DNA from: Scolanthus callimorphus
Taxonomy: Eukaryota > Cnidaria > Anthozoa > Actiniaria > Edwardsiidae
Length of the DNA stretch: 64,000 nt
Direction: 5' to 3'
NCBI GenBank assembly: GCA_033964015.1
Contig: CM066914.1
Location: 13,259,831 to 13,323,830, forward strand
The notes below the pieces were generated by a model that saw nothing but the letters and a program-made list of their open reading frames with translations, was not told the origin of the DNA and made no database searches. Position 1 is the first letter of the stretch. Each line of letters begins with the position of its first letter. Positions 11,680 to 22,045 of the stretch are shown one piece after another. The translations under genes were made by a program, and so were the position numbers.

Positions 11680-14139
11680 GCTATACCTTTTATTCAGGAA
11701 GAAACAAAAAAATTCATATCTCAAGAAGAGAACCACCTATGGCAACCAAACTTGGACACATTCATCTTTTTGGCGATACCTTTCTAACGCCCTAGTCATT
11801 TGACTTGGCGCCGTCAATAACGTGAGCAGAATGAGAGAGAAAGCCCGTGACGTTTGAAAATCAACTCCATACCTGGACGTTATTTCCTTATGTATGGTGC
11901 TCCGCCGCGCAGGAGCTCCGCTATTATTGTCTTACTATTACTATTAGCGTAACCTTTGCACCATAAAATTTCGCTTTAAAAATAGCCTGGAATTCGAGGG
12001 TGGGTAGGTTATTTCCAGAATATGGAATTCCCGGGTGGGTAAACATTATTTCCAGGGTCATGGTTCGTACAGAGTAATAAGAACGTTCAAATAAAGAAGA
12101 TTTAAACCCATCAACCTGTAGAATTCAAGATATTTTTCAAAGCAAATTAATTTTGTGGGAACGTATGGGTGACGGACCCTGGAAGACATAAGCTGAACTT
12201 GGGAGTACGTGCAGGGCTGCTCTAGACTATACGCACGGCGGTCGGTTCACAACGGATTGATCGGGAACATGATTTAGGTTCAGGGTTATTGGGAACACGA
12301 TGTCCGTCGTGGCACAAAACTTTCCTTGACGTTGCGGCTGTATTCACACTAGCAGGGCCGTAGCTAGCAGAGGGTCAGAGCCCCCCACCCCCAGCGAAGT
12401 AAAATTTTTAGTGTCAACATGTGGGGAAAAACCTGCTTGCCCCCCCAGCAAAAACAAAGAATGACCAAGGCCTGCCCCCCCCCCAGTCAAACATTTCTAG
12501 CTACGGCCTTGACTAGAGGACGGAAAACTCGTCATAACGGGTTTTTCGTCTGACGGTATTCCGTCAGATATGAATTCAGACGATTTCCCGTCAAAAATCC
12601 GTCTCGTCCCGGTTTCAAACTAAGATTTCCCGTCAAAAATCAATCTCGTCCCGGTTTCACACTTAGACGAGTTTTCCGTCCGGACGAAAAGCTCGTCTGT
12701 GACGAGTTTTCCGTCTCTAGTGTGATACGGCTATTATTTGTTTTTTGCAAAGCCTTCGCTATAAACACAAGTTTGCCCTTCTCAGCCTTCTGGGGTGTAG
12801 GAAATGCAAGTCTGGTTTCGACAGTCATCTGAAATCCAAACATACAAGTGTACTAAGGCACGTGAGTGTTGATATTTGATCCAATAATACATTTATTATC
12901 ATTTCTAGGGTGGCGTCATATTGCTTAAATCTGTATTACAGTCTACAGAGGGTATATGCTTCATCGCTGAATATCACAATAGTCGTCTTATTTGAATATG
13001 AAGAATATGATTATCAGGGCTTCCCTATTGAAATAATAATGTAATTACTTCTACTGCGCGTGCTCCATAGAGAGATGCCCGCAAGAGCAAGTCTGCTAGC
13101 AGACGTTCGTTGACACTACAGTTATGTTCAATCCGCTCTATAATAATGTAACCTATAACCTACTAATAATTAAAATGGCAGTAATCTACAAGGCTGTTGC
13201 ATGTGTTCGTACCATCTTGTCCATCAAAAACTCTCCAATATATTTTGACGAAAGCTACTACCTTTTTCTCCACTGTCCTGAGCATTTCCTATTAAAATGA
13301 TCAATTAGAACCTCAAGAAATCTGGTCAATCTACGGTTAGACCTAAAAATTGTAACCAGAAATATTTTTCCATTAACAGAATTCTGAAAATATATGTATC
13401 ATCAAATGACATGAGTCATTTTCGTCATTTGTTTTGTTTCAGTGTTTCAACACTGCCAATGCTCGTAATGATTGTAGATTTTTGGCCCTACATGAAGATA
13501 ATATTTACATTTGGTCTAGCCCTCCCCCCAGATTTTACCAAAAAGCTGTTCATGTCTTCCTATAGCCGCCACTTGGTGGTATGTTTCTTCCTTAGCCCCC
13601 CTCCCCCGACGGTTTGCCAAGCGTAGATCTCCCTTTCCCCACGACGTTCTGACTAGTTACACTAATGTTATGCTTATCCAAATACTCATTAAATATTTTT
13701 ATACATCTTGCAATAGATCGTCCACTAGGGTGTCGTCATATGACGTCATATCCTTCTGTAACTCTTCAGCCAGTTGGTCGTTATCAAACTCTGGATGAAA
13801 GGTGGCATTGTCAAGAGTGCGTTTTCGTGGATCTACGAAACAAACGGAAAATGACAGGTTGGTAGGAATATACTTTTAAGTATAAAAAGACCCAGGAACA
13901 AAATTTAAGTGCAGTTTTAAATTCGCTGTTTTAAATTTAATGTGGTCTATTACCAATGCTGAATTCTGATTGGCTACGTTACTAATGGTCTATAAGTAAT
14001 ATACCATTAGTACGAAAAACTGGTGTCATCACTAGCAATCGCGCGACGACGACAGAACTGGTAATTTCGTTCCTTGGCATTTGTAAAACTGACAAATAAT
14101 TAAGCTTTTTCAATAAGTACTATAATTATTAAGGTAAGG
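11680..14139. other. spacer, mostly without features
   Basis: Intergenic DNA between the two WSC-like genes, or downstream sequence of the right one. It holds one transposon (12352-12512), a cluster of CGTCTGACGG-like short repeats at about 12515-12720, and otherwise nothing I can name. Confidence 0.4.
12352..12512. mobile_element. MITE, GGCCGTAGCTAG family, copy 1
   Basis: Ends GGCCGTAGCTAG and CTAGCTACGGCC are perfect inverted repeats. Internal AGTGTCAACATGTGGGG and AATGACCAAGGCCTG are shared with copies at 19951-20075 and, inverted, 41466-41613. All three carry long C or G runs just inside the termini. Confidence 0.8.
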
Positions 14140-17100
14140 CTAAGGTGCATCCTTCACATTTCCACAGAATTTCAACATGAATTGCGCCCAATAATTGAAC
14201 TTACTCTGAATCTGATAGACGAAATTAGCGTTCTTACAACTGCTTGATCCGATTGGGCATTGAGTTTTGCCTCTTGTACAGTGGCTCGACTTGCCGTAGA
14301 ATTTGTAAGCATAATCATGTTTTGCGCCCCAACATACACCTGCACAAAAGAAGAAAAAAGTTTCATGTATTCTTAGCATTAAGTGCATATCAATCCTGAA
14401 ATTTTACTAATGTCTTGAAATCTCCACTCTAAGGGTCTATTGTCAATGCTGCGTGCTGATTGGTTGAGCTAAAAAGTGTCGGATTTGAAAGCGAGAAAAC
14501 GGCAAATGACCAAACCAGAAAAATTGGCTATACAAATTGACCTACCAGTGTGATTTGGCTAAAACAATTATTATTCTCGACCTCATGGTCTCTGAGCCAA
14601 TAGTCCACGAGGCCGATATTGACTCCGAGTCCATTCGGGCTCGAAGAATAATTGTTAATTATCAGTTTTTAAAAATAGAGGCATCGCAGGGCATGACGTC
14701 CCGTAATAATAGACTCACACGACAAGTCCTAACTAGAGCGTTCCCGTGACATACCATTATTGTCTACGCCAAAGTTCTTCATTCCTCGTTCAGCAGCAGC
14801 ACGTGCACATCTACAGAGAAGGCGAGGATATTCCTTCTCCCAAGAAGTCTCTTTTAAGACGTCACCGTTAAAGTGAATGCTCGTGGGATCGTGCTCGTCC
14901 ACTAGTTTTACGTTCAGGGTGGGGTATTTGGTGTTTTCAGCAAAACATCCCAGTGATTGCATGTTGTACTCGCAAGGAGTGTCTAGAAGAAGCGAACATG
15001 ACATGACGGGACTAGTATATGTCATGACATCATTCGAGTACCATACCTGATTGCATGGGGGGGGGGGGGGGGGGGGTCGAGGACCAGGAAAGGGGTCCGT
15101 CTAAGGGGTGGGGGTCTGGGAAAGGGGGTGTTTGGCAACGTGGAAATTCCAAGGGAGGGGGTGTTCAAATTTCAGGGGAGGAGGGCGTTTAGGCCCCTTG
15201 GAAATTCCAGGGGCGAGGGTCTTCAATTGGTAGGGTCCTTGAACCCCCCGTTGTGGAAAAAAAATGCGATTATCCCATATGACATTTCACGGCACGCTTT
15301 ATGGGTGTGGTGCGGTATTGTGTGCTATGGCCTGTGTTAAGTATGATATAGTACACATGATAAGAAATGGGATGCCATAACATGGTGGGTAGGTATGACA
15401 TGGTTTGGAATGGTTTATTGTGGTGTTATGTGAAATGGTACCATGGTATAGTATGACATTATATGTTATGGAGTGGTGTGGGTCATTCTCGTACCCAGAT
15501 CTCCCCAGCTCCTCTGCTCGCAGGGGAGGCTCTGGGGACATCCATTTGAGGGCCGTCGCTGATTGGCTGGTTTTGAGCGTTGGAGCATGCGCTGAAAGGT
15601 CTTTCTCTCGGCGGCTATGTATTAAATCTTGCGCATGCGTCAGTGGCTGTCACCAGAGCCTCCCCCGCGAGGTTACGAGCCGGGGAGCTCTGGGTTCGAG
15701 AATGGGTGTGGGTATAGTATGACAGTGTGCTACAATGAAGAATGTGAATTTCACTGAATATTGACGGCTCACTAAGAAGGTGGCACGTTTTATGATGGCG
15801 TGGCAAAGGTGTGCGGTGGCGGTGTGGTATGATGGTGTCGCGTAGAGTGTGGTAACCCTTTGGCATGATATAGTAAGGAGACTGATTTTACGGACCAAGG
15901 AAGCTCTTCCCAACCCCAATCTACAAAGGAAAAGAAGCAAGAAAGGAGCTCTAGCTGTTTCAGAAGGGGGATATTGTACCAGTGTACTCACCGCTAAGTC
16001 GGTAAACAGCGTTAGCAAACTCCTTGCCGTGACAGTACTTCTTCCATGGCTTACAAGGCTTGAAGCACTGGCCAATACAATTACTGCTGCGGCCATCCTT
16101 GTAGTACGTGTGTGAATCCGCACCGCTCCAGCATTCTCCTAAATGAACAGCCAGAAATAAAATATCTGAATTTTAAAATCCTTCCGTAGGGGGGTATGGA
16201 TAATTTCTGGAAACACACAATAGAAAAAAATACTAGTAGTGTATGGGAGAATGTAAATAAAGTGGAAATGACATAAACTTAAATCAAGCATCAATGTACC
16301 GTAAAACTGAAGGCCGAACGTTGTATGTCCTTTCTTTTTCGCTGCCTCTGCACATCTGCAGGCGAACTCCGGCACATAAACATCCCAGTTTCTCCAGTCG
16401 ATAGGATGACCGCTGTAGATGTCGAGTCCTTTTTCTCTGTCCGTCAAGAGATAATGCGGTAGGGGTCTGGCACCTTTAATGTGGTGATCGCTGAAGCAGC
16501 CTAGACGCTCGAAGTTCACGCTACATTTCCTTGGAACTGAGAGACATGAATCGAAAAAAATAGGATATTACCATACCTCTCTAATATCACCCTAATAAAC
16601 CGGACCCCCTTCTTAAAAAGGCACCCCCGGCAATATGCCACGACCCTCTTCCCTAAAGGTTCGCGGAATTTTTTTGCGACTGTCCAATAAGGTATAGCAA
16701 TGTGAATATCTTACCTATTTCGTACACAAAGTTCGTCCATTGTTCTCCGACACACTCTCGGCTAAATTTGTCGCACGGTTTGTAGTCATCGCTAACGCAA
16801 GTTTTGGTCACCCCATATTTGGCGTAATCGACTTTTGTCGATCCTTTCTTTCCCCAACACTCTCCTGTAAAAAAAACACATAACAACATCAATAATAACA
16901 TTGGACAGTTAAGACATGTTAAGCTCTGACGCAAAAGTAACGGATCAGATTATTCGTACCGTTTACACTAGAACGTGACAAAATCATAGATACCATAGAA
17001 CTGTAGTCCGAAGTGCTGATACCCGTTCTTCAAGGCAACACGAGCGCATCGGCAGGCGAAGCCTTCCATATAGTTGTTCCAGTCGTGCCAGTCGATCAGC

Positions 17101-18870
17101 CGGTTGCCGAACACTTTACTGCTAGAGTCGCGCTCGTTCAATATTTGGTCCGGTAACGCGCGCTTCCCATCCTTATCCTTAAAACAACCTACGGCCTTGA
17201 TTTGAATTTCACAAGAATTGCACTTCCAAGCTGCTTGGACTGCCACTGAAAGAGACAATAGTACATGAAGATGGAGATGAGATCATTCTCTTGCAGTGAT
17301 TTCCATAGCCCTGCCCTCTGCACCTCATCCCGTGCCTGAACTGTGAGGTAAAGAGTACGTGCGCACATTCTTAAAGGGGCTCTCGCACGCCTGCTGGCCA
17401 CTTCTCTGACGAGAAAATAGCTCAAGTCGCAATCCAATTCCATCCTCTTGATAACAGGTCAAAACCAACCTAGAATTGCATTTGTCTAACAATTGAAAGG
17501 TTTTTCTATTAATCTGGAGGATTATTTTGATTACTACGGAGGCCTATCGGAAGCCGTATAAAGGTTGTTGCGCACGCAACATAAATGGCATGAGAACAAT
17601 GCTTGTCTGTTTTGAATAACTAAAGCCGCCTTCGCCAGAACGAGTCGGAACGGCTCAAGGGTATTGTTCTCACAACATCGTGAAAACGGTCAATTGGAAT
17701 ACTAAATAATAAGCTGCAGAGGAGTGGCGGTAAAGAACAAGCCCCCGAGCGGGGACCTCCAATTTGGTCCAGGAACGAGTCAACAAGAATCCCAACGGGC
17801 CGCCTTAAGGGTTCTCGTCTGCGATACCCACTACATATCTGAAGATAATAAGATCCGTCATAAAGACGGGTGGAAAGGATTTTACTCACAAGTGACACAA
17901 GATGTTACGCGCGCATTTGGTATCCGAAGGATGTTATTCGTTAGGCCAGAGACTGGCTGACCTCGCGAGAGGTACTGTCTGGATGCTTTAGGATATCACA
18001 TCACGGGTTTTAAATTACTTGGGTCAATCGGGTCATATATCTCGTAAGAGGTTTAGACAGATAAGAGCTCTTCAAAGCGTTGATGTCGAGTAACAATAAC
18101 GGACTTTTGAAAAAAGGCGCACGAAGTGTTTGGCGCCAAAACTTAAGTTGCAAATGGATTAAGGTACGAAAGATAAAATAGCTACAAAACACGTAATAAT
18201 AATAATGTTTCTTTAAGTAAGCCTAATATATACACCCGCGTTAGCAGAGTTAGTCGAGAGTTAGAGCCTGGTTAAACTTACTTCATTATTTGTTGAACGC
18301 GCAGGCTGAACGAACTAAATGCTGAGTTGATTTGGCCTGTTTATGACACCGTAAACGTTGGGGCGCAAAATACACATTGGAGTCAGCGAAGAATTTCACG
18401 TAAAACTGAAACTAAGCTTATTGGGTTCCTCGATTAGAGAAAGATCCAGTCTTTTCATAGCAAAACAGTATAACTAATGATAAGGAAGCTGTATTTATTT
18501 GTCTATTAAGATTTCAGTTTCTATAATTTTGGGCGCCATTTTCATTGTGTAACGTACGGCCTTTTAGCTTTGGTGATACGCAAAAAGTGGATCAACCTTG
18601 TTGGTTCATTAATACCTCACGCCTTACTAAAACTCGTAAGTTCCTCTAAATACTACAGTAATGTTTATCAAATGTCTATATCTATATAAACTACTTAATT
18701 GTGGATAATGTCCTGACCTGGTACGCGCGCCAAAATATTAAAACTGCGGGACAATCAGAAGTATGAAGACCCTATGAAGATCACAGTGAAACAACAACAG
18801 TTTTTACTAGCTTACCTCCAAGGAATACAGTCAGAGTGATCCAAAACAAGGTTTGCGTACATGCTCCCAT
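14140..18870 (-). CDS. secreted WSC-like cysteine-rich repeat protein, right paralogue (frame broken in one exon)
   Basis: Exons: 18870-18816 (signal peptide MGACTQTLFWITLTVFLG), 17245-16994 and 16864-16715 (unit I, A and B), 16536-16300 and 16139-15992 (unit II, A and B), 14982-14755 and 14339 onward (unit III, A and B). The last exon can stop at 14140 or splice at a strong GTAAGT after 14205 to an unseen exon. Introns are all phase 1. Unit I keeps RALP, ERD, IDW, ACRCA, FGLQFYG and GECWGKKG; unit II matches unit II of the left paralogue. Unit III is diverged (no IDW-NW; FGVDNNG then VCWGAK). Exon II-B is 148 nt, one more than a multiple of three, because of an extra T in an AATTTG run near 16080; it hits a stop 11 codons later. 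Thus it is a pseudogene, a sequence error, or the exon is skipped, which would keep frame. Role as for the left copy: inferred secreted lectin-like or matrix protein. Confidence 0.72.
15057..15076. repeat. G20 homopolymer
   Basis: Twenty consecutive G, followed by further G-rich sequence to about 15130. Potential quadruplex and a likely point of sequencing error. It lies just upstream (in gene orientation) of exon III-A of the right WSC-like gene. Confidence 0.8.
15484..15704. mobile_element. MITE, CATTCTCG family, intact copy with 9-bp duplication
   Basis: Element from CATTCTCGTACCCAGATC to GGGTTCGAGAATG, 221 bp. The 9-mer GGTGTGGGT flanks it perfectly at 15475-15483 and 15705-15713. It sits in an intron of the right WSC-like gene. 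Confidence 0.9.
17246..18815 (-). other. first intron of right WSC-like gene
   Basis: Intron of about 1.6 kb between the signal-peptide exon and unit I. Open frames here (for example around 17620-17960) show no protein-like conservation and I take them as chance. Confidence 0.5.
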
Positions 18871-18960
18871 GATACTTGTTTTATGGCTGTGAAGATTTTA
18901 ACGAGCAACGAACGGCAAAAGCGCGCCTAAGGCAATAAACTTAAAGCGCGCGCATCTTGG

Positions 18961-18967
18961 TTTTATA
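18961..18967 (-). promoter_or_regulatory. TATA box of right WSC-like gene
   Basis: On the minus strand GGCTATAAAACC lies 91 bp before the ATG at 18870. A start site about 30 bp downstream would give a short leader of roughly 60 nt. It suits a tissue-specific secreted-protein gene. Confidence 0.5.
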
Positions 18968-19252
18968 GCCGGTAGGCCCGTAACTGGATAGCTATATGAA
19001 CGCTTGACAACCACTTCAGTTGTGACAAGAGTTTTCACGAATCCCCTTTATCAAATTCCGGGGATGACCTTTCTATAAAAATAGAAGATAAAGTAAAGGC
19101 TGGATTCATACCAAGCTAGCGAGTGGTCTATTCCAAACGGGAATAAAGAAAAAAGTATTTTTCCAAGACATTTATTGCCAGTGGATTCATTGTTGTGCAC
19201 TTAACGCACAGAAAGATATGTAATGCATAAAGAATGGGCACAAAACTATTCA

Positions 19253-21877
19253 TCAAGATCTTAGATCGACAGATAGTATGTCATTATTTTTCTCCCAGAA
19301 TGAGTCCCCTATAATGTCATCATGTAGAATGGTTACTTGTCTGCGACCTTTCTTTTATCATCTCCCCTTGCAGAATGTCCTTCTTTTACCTGGAAGTGCA
19401 ACAAAATGACATGTCTTTATTCCACTAGTCCTTAGGGGTGGACCATCATATGACGAATTTGCTCTGCAGGATTTTTTTCAAACATTTTTCTCAGAGTTTA
19501 GAAATCTGGAGTTTTTGTAAGAAATGTATCAAATATATAAGAAACATCCAAGAAAGTTGTCCGGGAGAAATACAGTAAAATTTATGAGAATGAAGCACAA
19601 TTTTAACCTTGAGACAAGGCTCGAAATCTTGAGATTCCTGCCTAATGCGGGAGGGTTGACAGCTAAGAAAACACACTGTCAAAGCACAAAGAATCCAGGA
19701 AACAAATTTGTGGCCTACATAGAAATGTCACTACATGATTGTCTTGCTATAATAAGTGATGCTTACTGTAGTCCATATGAGTGTGCTGCCCTTTCTATAC
19801 ATTTCTGGTTCATTGTTGTAGTTGATGTTGAATTCTGAGAAAAGGAGTTCATTCTTGTCACTGGACAATGTTCTCTGAAAACAATAATACCCAACAATAC
19901 TGTAGTAAGGAAATTGTACAAGAAGACTTATATGAATTTATGGAATGGCAGTGCTGTAGCTAGCGCGGGGGCAGTTCCCCCCCCCCCCCCAGCAAAGTAC
20001 AATCCCCCCCCCCAGCACAAACAAAGGATGACCAAGGCTTGCCCCCCAAGACAAAAATGTCTAGCTACAGCCTTCAATGGGTCACCATCTACAACTATGG
20101 AACTCGAATGGATATAATCAACACCCCTTAGTCTATGGGCAGTCCAATAATGCATGGCCATGCTGTAATCAAATTGGGACAGCATAGTTAACTTACACAA
20201 AGTCTTTCCTCTGCATGCGCTTGTGAGAGACCTCCTTGCTGCACCAAACACCAGAAACATGTATTGTACAGATTGTTAATATGACCTGAAGATTAACAAC
20301 ATATTATTCCCAGGGTTCCATCACACACTTACTCAATGGACGATTCCAGCTGTATAAGTGTTCAAATTCTCGTTTTTTTTTTAATGTCTTTGGAATATAA
20401 CACAGCAACTAGGACCTTTTATGAGCACATACAAGGCATTTGGTTCATGAAATATAACCACTCAGAGCTCAAAATTAAGAAATGATCAAAGTCGTAATTT
20501 TCTCCAACACCACAGTCAGGTGTTATTCATCAAAATCTAGGTGTACGTCCATTGGGAGAACTCTGCAAAAACTAAAATCATTGTCATCAATTGATGCATA
20601 AGTGAAACAAATGGGCGTATTTACAACTGCATCAGGTGCAATTTCAAGCCCTGCTACTGACATTCAGGGTGTGTATTCAATATAGCTGGAGTCATCCACT
20701 GCTATTTTGTCAATTCAGTTATGTGCTCTAACATTGCAACACATAATTACATGCTGATGAGCCTTCCAGTATTTATTAAGGATAGTACTTACAGTCAGCC
20801 TGTCTCCAACTAAGATAGTCCCTTAGGTTTTTATCAGTAGGGTAGAGTACAACTCTACCATCAAACATGGGAGGGTACTGAAGCTTTTTGTCTGGGAAAT
20901 GTGAACTCCAGTTGAACACATAGGAGGCAGCAAATAATGAAACCACATTGGTTATCAGTTTGCTGCACAGAAAGAAAATAGAAAAAAATTGTATTACTCC
21001 ATGAAGGAGTCCAATAATGAAGTCCATAATTTCCTCGCAGCTGTGTAACATGATGTCATCATTTATTAAAAGTTCTGTTTTCACCGTCTATACTAAAACG
21101 TGTAGCCGTCATCTTCAAATTCATTTTCAGCAAGTTTTGTTTTCAGTGGCGTAGTGTGGATGGTGCCTAGGAAGCATATAATAAATAACTGGTACCTTGA
21201 TCTCCTACTGAATTGTGTTGTACTCTTCTTGAACACAAAACTGATGAATAGAGAAAAACTTTGATTAATTATATTTTGCTCAAGTATCCGCATGGCCATG
21301 TAAGATCCTCTATTTTTCAAAATTGCATCAGCCAGTATAATTTCTGCAGAACTGCCCAAAATCACACCTCAATGTCCTAAGCCCCCTCCTAGACACACCC
21401 TGTGGGATATGCAGGCGATACAAGCTGCTTTTCATACGGTACCTATATTCGTCACTCTGTCCATATGCAATGGCGATATCCCCAAACTCCTTCATGACTG
21501 CCCTAGCACAGTCATTCATGAGTGCAAGGCCCTGTTGGTCATTTGGCTTCTTGAAATCATGGCTATCAGAAAACCTAGAAGAGGAAGAATTATGGGAAAC
21601 TTGACACACTGTGCAGTACCATGAACGTGTTTCTTCAGGATAATTAATAATAATTTTTAGGTTTTATGCACAAATAGATTGTTCCATTAGCTCATGGAGT
21701 TATTATGCGGCATATTAATAACTCCATCATTTAGCTATAAGATGCTCGACAACAAACACGCGAAGAAACCCACCGGTGAAAGTTTCGTCCATCAATCCTT
21801 ACGACAATCCAGCAGTTAGGCAAACACGAGTCGTTCTGCTCAAACTTCCTGACGTACTCGAACTTGCTTTTAGCCAT
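19253..21877 (-). CDS. THG1L: tRNA-His guanylyltransferase (THG1-like)
   Basis: Adds the extra 5' G (position -1) to tRNA-His; animal homologues act in the cytosol or mitochondria. Exons: 21877-21774, 21574-21443, 21240-21196, 20962-20793, 20285-20197, 19874-19767 and a last exon from 19389. Junction phases agree throughout. Start: [16 protein letters not shown], the usual THG1 N-terminus. Catalytic metal-binding carboxylates are visible as RIDGR (residue 29) and GQSDEYS (about residues 74-80). Downstream are [44 protein letters not shown] and [16 protein letters not shown], all family signatures. The last exon starts [18 protein letters not shown] and stops at 19333, but the conserved C-terminus [16 protein letters not shown] lies just beyond in another frame, ending at 19253. 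One missing base near 19345-19355, an alternative acceptor, or an assembly error would explain this. Head to head with C17orf75. Confidence 0.93.
19951..20075. mobile_element. MITE, GGCCGTAGCTAG family, copy 2
   Basis: Starts GTGCTGTAGCTAGCG and ends TCTAGCTACAGCC; internal ACAAAGGATGACCAAGGCTTG matches copies 1 and 3. It lies in an intron of THG1L, between exons 5 and 6. Confidence 0.75.
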
Positions 21878-22045
21878 TGATTGCTTTAATCAAGCTTTAA
21901 GAAGACGCATAAAAAGTTTAAAATACCAGTCTTCGCACATTTCGCTGCATCGTCCGCCATTTTGAAGCCAAGTAGCCACGCCAGCAAAAATTATTTATGA
22001 TTTGGGTACCCTGTGAGGACTGGAGGCCAGGAGGCAGAGCTCAAA
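21878..22045. promoter_or_regulatory. 168-bp bidirectional promoter of THG1L and C17orf75
   Basis: The two start codons (21877 minus, 22046 plus) are only 168 bp apart. Two YY1-type motifs occur in opposite orientation: CAAAATGGCGG on the minus strand at 21954-21964 and CAAAATGGCGGCC on the plus strand at 22042-22054, the latter containing the C17orf75 ATG. There is no TATA box. Close head-to-head housekeeping genes with YY1 sites at their 5' ends are a known promoter architecture; joint control here is inferred. Confidence 0.7.

Noticed and set aside
11475..11795. Reading frame with GRTDGRTDGRTD repeats
   Set aside because: It is the GACG microsatellite at the end of the satellite array.
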